DNA from: Acidimicrobiales bacterium
GTDB lineage: Bacteria > Actinomycetota > Acidimicrobiia > Acidimicrobiales > JAVJTC01
Length of the DNA: 64,000 nucleotides
Assembly: GCA_040219085.1 (NCBI GenBank)
Contig: JAVJTC010000029.1
Span: 62,001-126,000 of the forward strand
Direction of reading: 5' to 3'
Shown: one piece after another, positions 41,338 through 49,093 of the stretch
Numbering within the stretch: the stretch's first letter is position 1
Layout of the letters: every line of letters starts with the position of its first letter
Notes under the pieces: model-generated
The model's input: only the letters and a program-made list of their open reading frames with translations
Told to the model about the DNA's origin: nothing
Database searches by the model: none
Program-made: the position numbers and the translations under genes

Positions 41338-41907
41338 ATGACCCCGGCGCAGTGGCTGCTCGTCCCCGTGAAGAGCTTCGCCGCGGCTAAGGGACGCCTC
41401 GCTGAGGAACTCGGTGCCGATGCGCGCGCGGATCTGGCGCGGTCCATGGCGACCCATGTCCTCGACTGCGCGGGTGACCTACCGGTCGCCGTGGCATGCG
41501 ATGACGACGCGGTCCGCGCCTGGGCTCTCGGCCACGGCGCGACGATCGTGTGGTGCCCGGGAACCGACCTGAATGGTGCGGTCACCGCCGGCGTGAGCGA
41601 ACTCGCCGACCGGGGGGCGCGCCGTGTCGTCGTCGCACACAGCGATCTCCCCCTCGCCAACAGCTTCGAGGAGCTCCTCACCACCGACGGGGTGGTCCTC
41701 GTCCCCGACCGCCACCTCGCAGGAACCAACGTTCTCGTGGTCCCCACCGGCCCGGGGTTCACCTTCTCCTACGGGCCCGGTTCTTTTCGCCGCCATATCG
41801 ACGAAGCGCACCGGCTCGCACACAGCGTCCGAATCGTGCGGGACGAGTCGCTCGGATGGGATGTCGACGAGCCCGCCGACCTCACAGTTCTGGAGCACGC
41901 GAGATGA
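41338..41907 (+). CDS. cofC: 2-phospho-L-lactate guanylyltransferase (CofC/FbiD)
   Basis: A 189-residue nucleotidyltransferase: LLVPVKSFAAAKGRLAEELGADARADLARSMATHVL, VAHSDLPLAN and GPGSFRRHIDEAHRLAHSVRIV, all characteristic of CofC/FbiD. It activates 2-phospholactate (or phosphoenolpyruvate) with GTP in coenzyme F420 synthesis, which fits the LLM-class enzymes in this window. Overlaps the following deacetylase gene by ATGA (41904-41907). Confidence 0.87.
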   Translation: MTPAQWLLVPVKSFAAAKGRLAEELGADARADLARSMATHVLDCAGDLPVAVACDDDAVRAWALGHGATIVWCPGTDLNGAVTAGVSELADRGARRVVVAHSDLPLANSFEELLTTDGVVLVPDRHLAGTNVLVVPTGPGFTFSYGPGSFRRHIDEAHRLAHSVRIVRDESLGWDVDEPADLTVLEHAR

Positions 41908-42653
41908 CGACGTTCACCCACGACCTCGAGACCCCGGGCCGGGCGCTGTCGATCTCCGCGCACCCCGACGACACGGAGTTCGGCTGCGGGGGCACACTCG
42001 CCAAGTGGGCCGCCGCAGGATGTGAGGTCTCACTTCTCGTGTGCACCGACGGGTCGAAAGGGACCTGGGACCACACCGCCGATCCCGCCGTGCTGGTGGC
42101 CGCACGCCACGAGGAACAACGCGAGGCCGCCCGCAGGCTGGGCGCCATCGGCGAGGTCGTCTTCCTCGACATCACCGACGGCGAACTCGAGGCGGACCTC
42201 GTCACCCGGGGCATCGTCGCATCCTGGATCCGCCGCCTGAAGCCCGACGTCCTCCTCGGCCACGACCCGTGGAAGCGCTACCGCCTCCATCCCGACCACC
42301 GCAACGCAGGACTCCTGGCCGTCGAAGGTCTGGTCGCCGCCCGCGATCCCCACTTCTTCCCGGAGCAGGACCTCGATCCCCACCGCCCCACGGAACTGCT
42401 GCTGTTCGAGGCCGACGAACCCAACCACGTCGAGGGGATCTCCCGATACCTCGACACGAAGGTCACGGCGCTCGAGGCCCATGTGAGCCAGTTCGAGACG
42501 ACGATGGGCATCGCCGACGACGTCGACGGATCCCAGACGGCGGCCTTCCGGGAGAGGATCCGGCGCGAAGCGAGTGCTGCCGCAGCGCTCGACGTCGACG
42601 ACGCCTTCAGCCATGCCGAGGCTTTCGCCCGCATCGACGCCCACTACCTCTGA
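41904..42653 (+). CDS. PIG-L family deacetylase
   Basis: A 249-residue LmbE/PIG-L protein. The AHPDDTEFGCGG zinc motif is near residue 20, HPDH gives the later His ligand, and the segment RHEEQREAARRLGA is typical. The family removes acetyl from GlcNAc-type amines, e.g. in mycothiol synthesis (MshB) or conjugate hydrolysis (Mca), but specificity cannot be read from the sequence. Start overlaps cofC. Confidence 0.87.
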   Translation: MTTFTHDLETPGRALSISAHPDDTEFGCGGTLAKWAAAGCEVSLLVCTDGSKGTWDHTADPAVLVAARHEEQREAARRLGAIGEVVFLDITDGELEADLVTRGIVASWIRRLKPDVLLGHDPWKRYRLHPDHRNAGLLAVEGLVAARDPHFFPEQDLDPHRPTELLLFEADEPNHVEGISRYLDTKVTALEAHVSQFETTMGIADDVDGSQTAAFRERIRREASAAAALDVDDAFSHAEAFARIDAHYL

Positions 42654-42680
42654 GCGCCGCCTCGAAGACCGGACGTGCTG

Positions 42681-43514
42681 TCAGCGCGCCGAACGGGCAC
42701 CGGTACGGCTCCGACGACCGGACCGGGCTTTGCCCACCGTCGGTTGCCACCGGAAGGACCTCACTGCCACGACCGCGCCCAGCACGCCCCAGACCGCAAC
42801 GACCGCCAGGTCACCCCACTCGAACCCCGAGCCCGTGCTGGTGGGGTCGAACGGCGCGAGGAAGGCCTCGACGAAGTGCTTGAGCGGGAAGATGTCACCG
42901 ACGGTGTCGAGCCACGCCGGCGGGTCCTCGAGCGGGATGAAGACGTTGGAGATGAAGCTCAGCGGGAGGATCGTGGCGTTGGCCATCGCCGGCGCAGCTC
43001 CACCCGAGGGCGCCAACGAAGCGAGCGCCACGCCGAGGGCGGCGAACGCGAAGACCCCGAACCCGAACGCCACGGCGGCGGCGGGGATCCGGTCGGCCGG
43101 AAGCGAGACGTCGAAGCCGACAACCGCGATTCCGATCATGATCGCGTTGGCGATGGCGGCTATCCACACACCCGACCCGATGGCCCCGGCGATGTAGACC
43201 CACGGCGGCAACGGTGTGGACCGGAACCGTTTCAGCACCCCGTCCTCACGGTAGATCGCCAACCCGGTTCCGAGGTTCGTGTAGGTGGCCGACGCCGCTG
43301 CGAACGCCGCGAGAGCAGGCGTGTAGAACTGGGTGATCGAGACCGGGCCCCGTCCGCCTATCTCGACGTCGCCGTCGAAGATGGCGTCGAACAGGACGAG
43401 CATGATCAGCGGCAGGGCGATGGTGAAGAACGCGCCGATCGGTGCCCTCCAGAAGAGCCGGTTCTGGTAACGGATGTGGTGGGCGACCAGACGTGCCACG
43501 CTCGGCTCAGTCAC
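42681..43514 (-). CDS. ABC-2 type transporter permease
   Basis: A 277-residue membrane protein with six hydrophobic segments (IGAFFTIALPLIMLVLFDAIF, TYTNLGTGLAIYREDGVLKRFRSTPLP, ATILPLSFISNVFIPLEDPPAWL). The signature RFRSTPLP region is typical of DrrB/NodJ-type exporters. GTG 43514 overlaps the ATPase stop by 8 nt; another in-frame start lies at 43538. Forms an exporter with the ATPase upstream; cargo unknown. Confidence 0.84.
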   Translation of the reverse strand: MTEPSVARLVAHHIRYQNRLFWRAPIGAFFTIALPLIMLVLFDAIFDGDVEIGGRGPVSITQFYTPALAAFAAASATYTNLGTGLAIYREDGVLKRFRSTPLPPWVYIAGAIGSGVWIAAIANAIMIGIAVVGFDVSLPADRIPAAAVAFGFGVFAFAALGVALASLAPSGGAAPAMANATILPLSFISNVFIPLEDPPAWLDTVGDIFPLKHFVEAFLAPFDPTSTGSGFEWGDLAVVAVWGVLGAVVAVRSFRWQPTVGKARSGRRSRTGARSAR

Positions 43515-44436
43515 GGGCACCGCTCTCCTCGGCGGCACCGGCCTCGGCGCCGGGCTCCGTGAGCTCCAGGTACACGTCTTCGAGCGTCGGGCGGGTGACG
43601 GTGAGCCCCTCTAGCTCGAGACCGAGACCGGTCGCCCAGGCACAGATGTCACCGACGAAGGCGGTCGGGCGTGCGCTGCGGGCCGAGAACCTGTTGCCGG
43701 TGACCCGACCCTGGGCGAGTAGTTCCTCGGGGACCACGACACCGGCGGGCACGACGAACCCGACGACCGTCTCGCTCGGGCCTCCGAGATCACCCGGTCG
43801 GCCCGTGGCCACGATCTCACCTCGTGCGATGACGGCGACGCGGTCGGCGAGATGCTGCGCCTCGTCCATGTAGTGCGTCGTCAACAGGATGGTCCGGCCC
43901 TCGCCGCGCAGCCTGTCGACGAGCTCCCAGGCACGACGCCGCGCCGACGGGTCGAACCCCGTCGTCGGCTCGTCGAGGAAGATCAGGTCAGGAGAACCGA
44001 CGAGACCGAGCGCGAGGTCGACGCGCCGCTGCTGGCCACCGGAGAGACTCCCGATGCGGTCATCGGCCTTCTCTGTGAGCCCGACCGTATCCAGCACCTC
44101 ATCGGTGGGGAGACGCCGGGAGTACGCGGCCCCGTAGACGTCCACCACCTCGCGTGGGGTCAGGAGGCTCTCCGAACCCGACGTCTGCAGGACGACGCCG
44201 ATGCGGTCCCGCAGCGCCAGCCCACCCGTGGCGGGGTTCATGCCGAGAACCTCGACGGTGCCGGCCGACGCCTCGCGATGCCCCTCGAGGATCTCGACGG
44301 TCGTCGACTTACCCGCGCCGTTGGGACCGAGCAGGGCGAAGACCTCACCCTCTTCGACGGCGAAGGACACACCCCGAAGGGCATGGTTCGTGCCGTACCA
44401 CTTCTCGAGATCGACGACCTCGATCGCGAGGGTCAT
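43507..44436 (-). CDS. ABC transporter ATP-binding protein (DrrA-like)
   Basis: A 309-residue ATPase: Walker A GPNGAGKST, Q-loop VVLQTSG, signature SLSGGQQRRVDLALGLV, Walker B DLIFLDEPTTGFDP and H-loop LLTTHYMDEAQ. A C-terminal extension after ~215 is typical of DrrA-type exporters for drugs, lipids or antibiotics. Works with the ABC-2 permease downstream. Confidence 0.87.
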   Translation of the reverse strand: MTLAIEVVDLEKWYGTNHALRGVSFAVEEGEVFALLGPNGAGKSTTVEILEGHREASAGTVEVLGMNPATGGLALRDRIGVVLQTSGSESLLTPREVVDVYGAAYSRRLPTDEVLDTVGLTEKADDRIGSLSGGQQRRVDLALGLVGSPDLIFLDEPTTGFDPSARRRAWELVDRLRGEGRTILLTTHYMDEAQHLADRVAVIARGEIVATGRPGDLGGPSETVVGFVVPAGVVVPEELLAQGRVTGNRFSARSARPTAFVGDICAWATGLGLELEGLTVTRPTLEDVYLELTEPGAEAGAAEESGARD

Positions 44437-44455
44437 GGGAAGACGGGGGCCACGA

Positions 44456-45019
44456 TCAGTTGAGGCTCGTGGACTGGACGATCCAGCCGTCGCCGCCTTC
44501 AGCGACGACGATCGTCGCCTCGATCAGATCAGGGGCCTGTCCGATCGCGTAGGAGTTCCCGTCCTTCACCGAGCAATAGGTCCCGGTCTCGTAGTCCGCC
44601 GGATCGAGGTTGCGACAGTCCCCGACATAGGCGACCCCGAGGTCGGTGACGACATAGAGGAAGACAGCATCCTCCGAGGTCGGTTGCCCCACCTCGAGCG
44701 CGGGCTCGGGAAGTGGGTCCGGCAGGGTGGACGCAGTGGCCGGGGTGGGCGTCGGGTCGGCCGATCCGTCCGAAGCACCGTCGCCCGATCCGTCGTCGAG
44801 AGCGACACCACCGCCCGATCCGTCGTCCGTGGTGGACCCGTCGGCGGAGTCACCGCCCGCGGCGTCTCCTCCGGAACCGTCGTCGGTCGCGGCACCGTCG
44901 CCGGATCCCTCGTCGGCGAACTCCGGATCGTCGCCGCCGCAGGCCGCCCCGAGCAGCGCGAGGACGACGAGAAAGGTGACGGGCAGGAGAACCCGGATGA
45001 ACTTGGGTGACTTCGTCAT
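44456..45019 (-). CDS. Lipoprotein with low-complexity Asp/Gly/Ser linker
   Basis: A 187-residue secreted protein; ATG 45019 begins a signal peptide (VTFLVVLALLGAAC) with lipid-site Cys. A ~70-residue Asp/Gly/Ser/Thr-rich linker follows, then a small globular C-terminal domain with two Cys (VAYVGDCRNL, GTYCSVKDG) likely disulfide-bonded. Not recognised. Its position beside an ABC exporter is suggestive only. Confidence 0.7.
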   Translation of the reverse strand: MTKSPKFIRVLLPVTFLVVLALLGAACGGDDPEFADEGSGDGAATDDGSGGDAAGGDSADGSTTDDGSGGGVALDDGSGDGASDGSADPTPTPATASTLPDPLPEPALEVGQPTSEDAVFLYVVTDLGVAYVGDCRNLDPADYETGTYCSVKDGNSYAIGQAPDLIEATIVVAEGGDGWIVQSTSLN

Positions 45020-45169
45020 TTGGTGGCCTCTGTGAGGAGTCGTGGTCGGCGGACCGGTCGCAGATCGTACACGGGGGCACCCCCACGTCGGTGCCGCCCT
45101 GCGGCGCGTCAAAGCCCGGTGCCGCCCCGCTCTCGCGCACCGAAGGTCAACAGCGGCGACGCCGCTGCG

Positions 45170-45418
45170 CTACTCCTTGAGGTCGTCGGCCGCGTCCTCG
45201 ACGGCGTCCTCAGCAGTCTCCACGGCGTCCGCGGCCGCGTCAGCGACCTCGTCACCGTCGTGGTCGAAGCGATCCTCGACCTTCTCCTTGACGTCACCTG
45301 CCAGGTCCTTCGCCTTGTGGGCGACGTCTCCAGCCACGTCCTTGGCCTTGTGGGCCACCTCTCCAGCGGTGTCCTTGCTCTTGGAGAACAAGTTCTTGAC
45401 CGTGTCCATGAACGACAT
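45170..45418 (-). CDS. Small LEA-like/amphipathic helix protein (stress protein candidate)
   Basis: An 82-residue charged, Cys-free protein built from 11-residue repeats (DTAGEVAHKAKDVAGDVAHK, then DLAGDVKEKVEDRF) and an acidic Ala-rich tail, resembling group 3 LEA or CsbD/YjbJ-like stress proteins. A strong SD AAAGGAGA precedes the ATG, and a TACAAT -10 with a perfect inverted repeat in the 5' leader suggests tight regulation. Presumed desiccation or membrane stress role. Confidence 0.68.
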   Translation of the reverse strand: MSFMDTVKNLFSKSKDTAGEVAHKAKDVAGDVAHKAKDLAGDVKEKVEDRFDHDGDEVADAAADAVETAEDAVEDAADDLKE

Positions 45419-45438
45419 CGGGTCTCCTTTCGTCGGGG

Positions 45439-45480
45439 CTCAGAACGGTCGGTGTCGTTCTGAGGTGATCTTTCATTGTA
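45439..45480 (-). promoter_or_regulatory. Promoter and leader hairpin of the LEA-like gene
   Basis: On the minus strand TACAAT (45480-45475) serves as -10. The leader then contains CTCAGAACG (45439-45447) and CGTTCTGAG (45456-45464), a perfect 9-bp inverted repeat with an 8-nt loop, just before the AAAGGAGA ribosome site. It could be an operator or an RNA hairpin controlling access to the ribosome site. Confidence 0.6.
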
Positions 45481-45516
45481 GGCCGTGGACCGTCCGGCCC
45501 CCGGGGAGACCTTCGC

Positions 45517-45522
45517 TAGGGT
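45517..45522 (+). promoter_or_regulatory. -10 box TAGGGT of the BrkB-like gene
   Basis: TAGGGT, six nt, then ATG at 45529, with no SD: a leaderless arrangement. Confidence 0.45.
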
Positions 45523-45528
45523 CGTTCC

Positions 45529-46356
45529 ATGGCCCCCACCCTCGCCAGGTACCGCCCCCTCGTCGCCGAGCTCGTGAAGCGGATCCGCGACCACAACCTC
45601 ACCGTCCAGGCGGCGGGCATCGCCTTCTACGCGCTGTTGGCGATCCCCGCCGTCGCCGTCGCCCTCTTGTCGCTCTACGGCCTCGTGGCCGATCCCCGGG
45701 ACATCCGCAACCAGATCGAGAGCAACCTCTCGGGCCTCTCCGAGAGCAGCCGCTCGGTGATCATCGAGCAACTGGAGGGGATCACATCGTCGTCATCGGG
45801 TGGCCTGGCCACCGGACTGGTCGTCGGGGTCGCACTTGCGCTGTGGACGGCGTCAGGGGCGATGGTGAAGATCTTCAACACGCTCAACACCGTCTATGAA
45901 CTGAGCGAGCGGCGGAAGTTCGTCGCGCTCCGACTCCGGGCGCTCGTATTGACCTTCGGGGCGATCGCCTTCATCGCCACAGCGGCGTTCCTGCTCGCCG
46001 CGCTTCCGGCCGTGGTCGCCGACACCGGTCTCGGCGGACCCGTGCGCTGGCTCGTGAACACGCTGCGTTTCCCGGCACTGCTGGTGGCGATGACCTACGG
46101 CCTGGCGATCCTGTACCGGCTCGGCCCGGACCGGCGCACCGAGCGCCACCGCCTGCGGCTACGCGGGCCGGTCGCGGCCACGGTGCTGTGGCTCGTCGCA
46201 TCCGGACTCTTCAGCGTCTACACGGCGAACTTCGGCTCGTACAACGAGACGTACGGCACCCTGGGCGGGGTCGTCCTCGTACTGCTGTGGCTGTGGTTGA
46301 CGGCGCTCATGGTGCTCGTCGGAGCCGAGATCGACGACCTCGTCGAGAAGCGCTGA
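45529..46356 (+). CDS. YihY/BrkB family inner membrane protein
   Basis: A 275-residue membrane protein with about six helices (AAGIAFYALLAIPAVAVALLSLYGLV; LATGLVVGVALALWTASGAMVKIFNTLNTVYE; TYGTLGGVVLVLLWLWLTALMVLVGAEIDDLVEKR). The last block is highly typical of the family. Function is uncertain; once misnamed RNase BN. Convergent with the DUF3159 gene. Confidence 0.87.
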   Translation: MAPTLARYRPLVAELVKRIRDHNLTVQAAGIAFYALLAIPAVAVALLSLYGLVADPRDIRNQIESNLSGLSESSRSVIIEQLEGITSSSSGGLATGLVVGVALALWTASGAMVKIFNTLNTVYELSERRKFVALRLRALVLTFGAIAFIATAAFLLAALPAVVADTGLGGPVRWLVNTLRFPALLVAMTYGLAILYRLGPDRRTERHRLRLRGPVAATVLWLVASGLFSVYTANFGSYNETYGTLGGVVLVLLWLWLTALMVLVGAEIDDLVEKR

Positions 46357-46365
46357 GAGCTGCGC

Positions 46366-47154
46366 TCAGGCGTCGGTCCCGTCGGAGTTCCTGCCCTTGC
46401 GACGCTGCTCCATCACTGCCACCTGAGCATCGACCTGACGCTCGAAGAGCGCGAACATGCCGGGGAATCCGTCGATCTTGCGCATCCGCATCTCGGCGTA
46501 TACGAGACCACCGCCGAACAGGATGATCCCCGCCGGCCAGTTGATCAGCGTCCGCACGATCACGAACTCGTTCGCGCTCGAATTGGCGAGCAGCCATGTC
46601 TCGTAGCCGCTCGAGATGATGTACCAGATGCCCGTCGCCACCGAGAGGTGCGCCGTCACGGACCGGTAGATCGAGTGGGCCCTGGTGGCCTCGTCGAAAC
46701 CGATGATGTAAGGGGCGGCCATCCCGACGATGTTGCGGCCGATGATCGCGGACCCGATGAGAACGAGTCCGATGGCCACCTTGAGGCCGATCCCGATCCC
46801 GAAGTAGACGTCTTCGCTGTCGGTCAGGATCCCCACGATGCCGCGGGCGACGATGAACCCCAGGACGAGCGGCAGGAACTTGCCGATGGGAAGGTCGGCA
46901 CGGCGGCGCCGGACGGCTGCGAACAAGCCCCAGGCGGTGGCGCCGATGATCCCCGCCGTCAGCCCCCAGATGCGGTTGAGCACCACGAAGCCGACGATCG
47001 GAACGATCGAGTCCACCCCGGCCCAGGGGTCCGCCGCCGTCGCCGGAAGGTTGTACGGCGCCTCGGCTTCGGGCGCGTCGCCAGCCACATCGGATTCGGC
47101 GGACGCGCCGGCGTCGTCGGCGGCCGCTGCGGCGTCGCCGCGGGGGTCGGTCAC
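46366..47154 (-). CDS. DUF3159 family membrane protein
   Basis: A 262-residue actinobacterial membrane protein: an acidic, Ala-rich N-terminal tail (~1-55), then helices VPIVGFVVLNRIWGLTAGIIGATAWGLFAAVRRRR and the conserved LPLVLGFIVARGIVGILTDSEDVYFGIGIGLK, as in DUF3159. GTG 47154 follows a G-rich ribosome site; no function is known for the family. Confidence 0.78.
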   Translation of the reverse strand: MTDPRGDAAAAADDAGASAESDVAGDAPEAEAPYNLPATAADPWAGVDSIVPIVGFVVLNRIWGLTAGIIGATAWGLFAAVRRRRADLPIGKFLPLVLGFIVARGIVGILTDSEDVYFGIGIGLKVAIGLVLIGSAIIGRNIVGMAAPYIIGFDEATRAHSIYRSVTAHLSVATGIWYIISSGYETWLLANSSANEFVIVRTLINWPAGIILFGGGLVYAEMRMRKIDGFPGMFALFERQVDAQVAVMEQRRKGRNSDGTDA

Positions 47155-47214
47155 GCCCCCCAGTGTGGAGGACGACCGGGCTGTCCGCACGCGCGGTCGT
47201 GGCACAATCACGAC

Positions 47215-47622
47215 GTGGACTTCTCGATCGACGACACGACCATCCGGATCTTCCTGCATCTTCTCGGGGTGACGGTCTGGGTCGGTGGCCAGATCGTGCT
47301 CGGGGCGCTGATCCCCGTGATCCGACGACTCGGTGAGGACGCACCCCGCAAAGCCGCACGCCAGTTCAACCGTGTCGCCTGGCCGTTCTTCGGACTCGCC
47401 GTCGTCACCGGAATCTGGAACACCGCCGAGGTCGACTTCGACGCCACGACCACGGGCTGGAAAGCCGCACTGTTCGTGAAACTCATCCTCGTGGCGGTAT
47501 CGGGTGTCACCGCCTGGATGCACACCAGGGCCCGCAACGCTGCCGCCCGCGGCGCGTTCGCCGCGGCGACGCTGCTCGCCTCACTCGGCGCCCTTCTCCT
47601 CGGCACGGGCCTCGTGACCTGA
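47215..47622 (+). CDS. Small CopD-like membrane protein
   Basis: A 135-residue protein with four hydrophobic helices (RIFLHLLGVTVWVGGQIVLGALIPVIRR; AWPFFGLAVVTGIWNTAEV; AALFVKLILVAVSGVTAWMHTRARN; AATLLASLGALLLGTGLV). The HLLGVTVWVGG start and HTRARN are like the CopD/DUF2269-type membrane domain, function unclear. GTG start with CACAAT about 6 nt upstream; the 3' end overlaps the convergent methyltransferase by ~42 nt. Confidence 0.65.
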   Translation: MDFSIDDTTIRIFLHLLGVTVWVGGQIVLGALIPVIRRLGEDAPRKAARQFNRVAWPFFGLAVVTGIWNTAEVDFDATTTGWKAALFVKLILVAVSGVTAWMHTRARNAAARGAFAAATLLASLGALLLGTGLVT

Positions 47623-48249
47623 TCCCACGCCGGAGTCCGGGCCGTGTCGGCGCAGCCAGGCCCACATCGCGATCCCGGATGCGACGCCGGCGTTGACCGA
47701 CCGGGTCGAGCCGTACTGGGTGATCGCACACACGACGCTCGCAGCACCGAGCGCCTCAGCGGACAGTCCCGGTCCCTCCTGACCGAACACCAGGGCGCAG
47801 CGTCGCGGTAATGGCGTCGTCTCCAGCGGTACCGATCCCTCGACGTTGTCGATGCCGACGAGCGGACAGTCCTCACCCCGTGCCCACCGGGCGAACGCCG
47901 CGATGTCGGGGTGGTGGACCACGTCGAGATAGCGGTCGGTGACCATCGCGCCGCGTCGGTTCCAGCGGCGGCGACCGACGATGTGCACCGCGGCGGCGCC
48001 GAACGCGTTGGCATTACGGACGACCGCGCCGATGTTGCGATCGTGTTCCCAGTTCTCGACGGCGACGTGGTAGTCGAAGCGGTGGGCGGCGAGGTCGGCG
48101 ACGATCGCCTCGTGGCGCCAGTACCGGTACCGGTCGACCACGTTGCGGTGATCGCCCGCGGCGAGCAACTCGGGGTCGAACCTCGGATCCTCGGGCCACG
48201 GCTCGGGGTGGGGGCCGACTCCGGGACCTTCGACCAGCGGCGGCGTCAC
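47581..48249 (-). CDS. SpoU/TrmH-family RNA 2'-O-methyltransferase
   Basis: A 222-residue SPOUT methyltransferase: NWEHDRNIGAVVRNANAFGAAAVHIVGRRR (motif 1), LVFGQEGPGLSAEAL (motif 2) and STRSVNAGVASGIAMWAWLRRH (motif 3, trefoil knot). Uses AdoMet on tRNA or rRNA ribose; target not predictable. GTG 48249 overlaps the hemolysin III-like gene by GTGA. Confidence 0.83.
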   Translation of the reverse strand: MTPPLVEGPGVGPHPEPWPEDPRFDPELLAAGDHRNVVDRYRYWRHEAIVADLAAHRFDYHVAVENWEHDRNIGAVVRNANAFGAAAVHIVGRRRWNRRGAMVTDRYLDVVHHPDIAAFARWARGEDCPLVGIDNVEGSVPLETTPLPRRCALVFGQEGPGLSAEALGAASVVCAITQYGSTRSVNAGVASGIAMWAWLRRHGPDSGVGSGHEARAEEKGAE

Positions 48250-48941
48250 AGGTCGGCGACGACGGTGGCGATCGCGACGAACTGAAGAGCCGCGGCGATC
48301 GTCACGTTCACGTGCCAGACCTCGTGGTAGCCGAAGTGACGCTGCGACGGGTTGGGGCGACGTACCCCCAACAGCAGTGCACCGACGGTGTAGAAGAGCC
48401 CACCGACCCAGATGAGGATGGCGCCGGTCGGGCCGATCTGGGTCCAGATGGCCGGCATCGCGATCACCGACGCCCAGCCCAGCGCGAGGAACAACGTGTT
48501 CATCATTCCGAATGGCGGCTTGAAGGGCAGCCACCGTAGAAGGACGCCGACGCCGGCGCCCACCCACGCTGCCACCAGCAGGAAGACACGAACCCAGCCG
48601 TCGAGGCCGAGCCCGGCGATCGCCGTGTAGGAACCCGCGATGAACAGGTAGATCGCCGTGTGGTCCAGTTGCCGCATCCGCCACCAACCCACGTCGCCCC
48701 AACGCCGACGGTGGAACAGCGCGCTCGTGGCGAACATGTTCACGAGGGTGAGGCCGTAGACGGCGGCTGCGATCCGATCGCCGACGCCGGGCGTCGCCGC
48801 GACGAGCACCGCTGCTGCGACGAGCGCGACCGGGACCATGAACATGTGCATGCGCCCACGCCACGACGGCGGATCCAGCGACGCGATCCGGTACGGGTCG
48901 GTCGAGAGGTCGAGGTCGGCGGGGAGGTCCAGGCGCGGCAT
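48246..48941 (-). CDS. Hemolysin III / PAQR-family membrane protein
   Basis: A 231-residue seven-helix protein of the PAQR/hemolysin III type: TSALFHRRRWGDVGWWRMRQLDHTAIYLFIAGSYTA, and HEVWHVNVTIAAALQFVAI. The conserved Ser, His and Asp of the presumed zinc hydrolase site are present (SALFH, DHTAI, FGYHEVWH). Substrate uncertain. Followed by the methyltransferase in the same operon. Confidence 0.85.
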   Translation of the reverse strand: MPRLDLPADLDLSTDPYRIASLDPPSWRGRMHMFMVPVALVAAAVLVAATPGVGDRIAAAVYGLTLVNMFATSALFHRRRWGDVGWWRMRQLDHTAIYLFIAGSYTAIAGLGLDGWVRVFLLVAAWVGAGVGVLLRWLPFKPPFGMMNTLFLALGWASVIAMPAIWTQIGPTGAILIWVGGLFYTVGALLLGVRRPNPSQRHFGYHEVWHVNVTIAAALQFVAIATVVADL

Positions 48942-49093
48942 CAGTGGGGTCCCGCCGTGCTCATCACACACGAGACTAGCCACGACGCGGAGCCGGTCCC
49001 GAAAATCGCGCCCGTGGCAGCGGTCACCGACGAATTCGTGGCGAACCGGACGAATCACTACACCGGCGCGGTGGTGCCGCCGATAAGACATCC

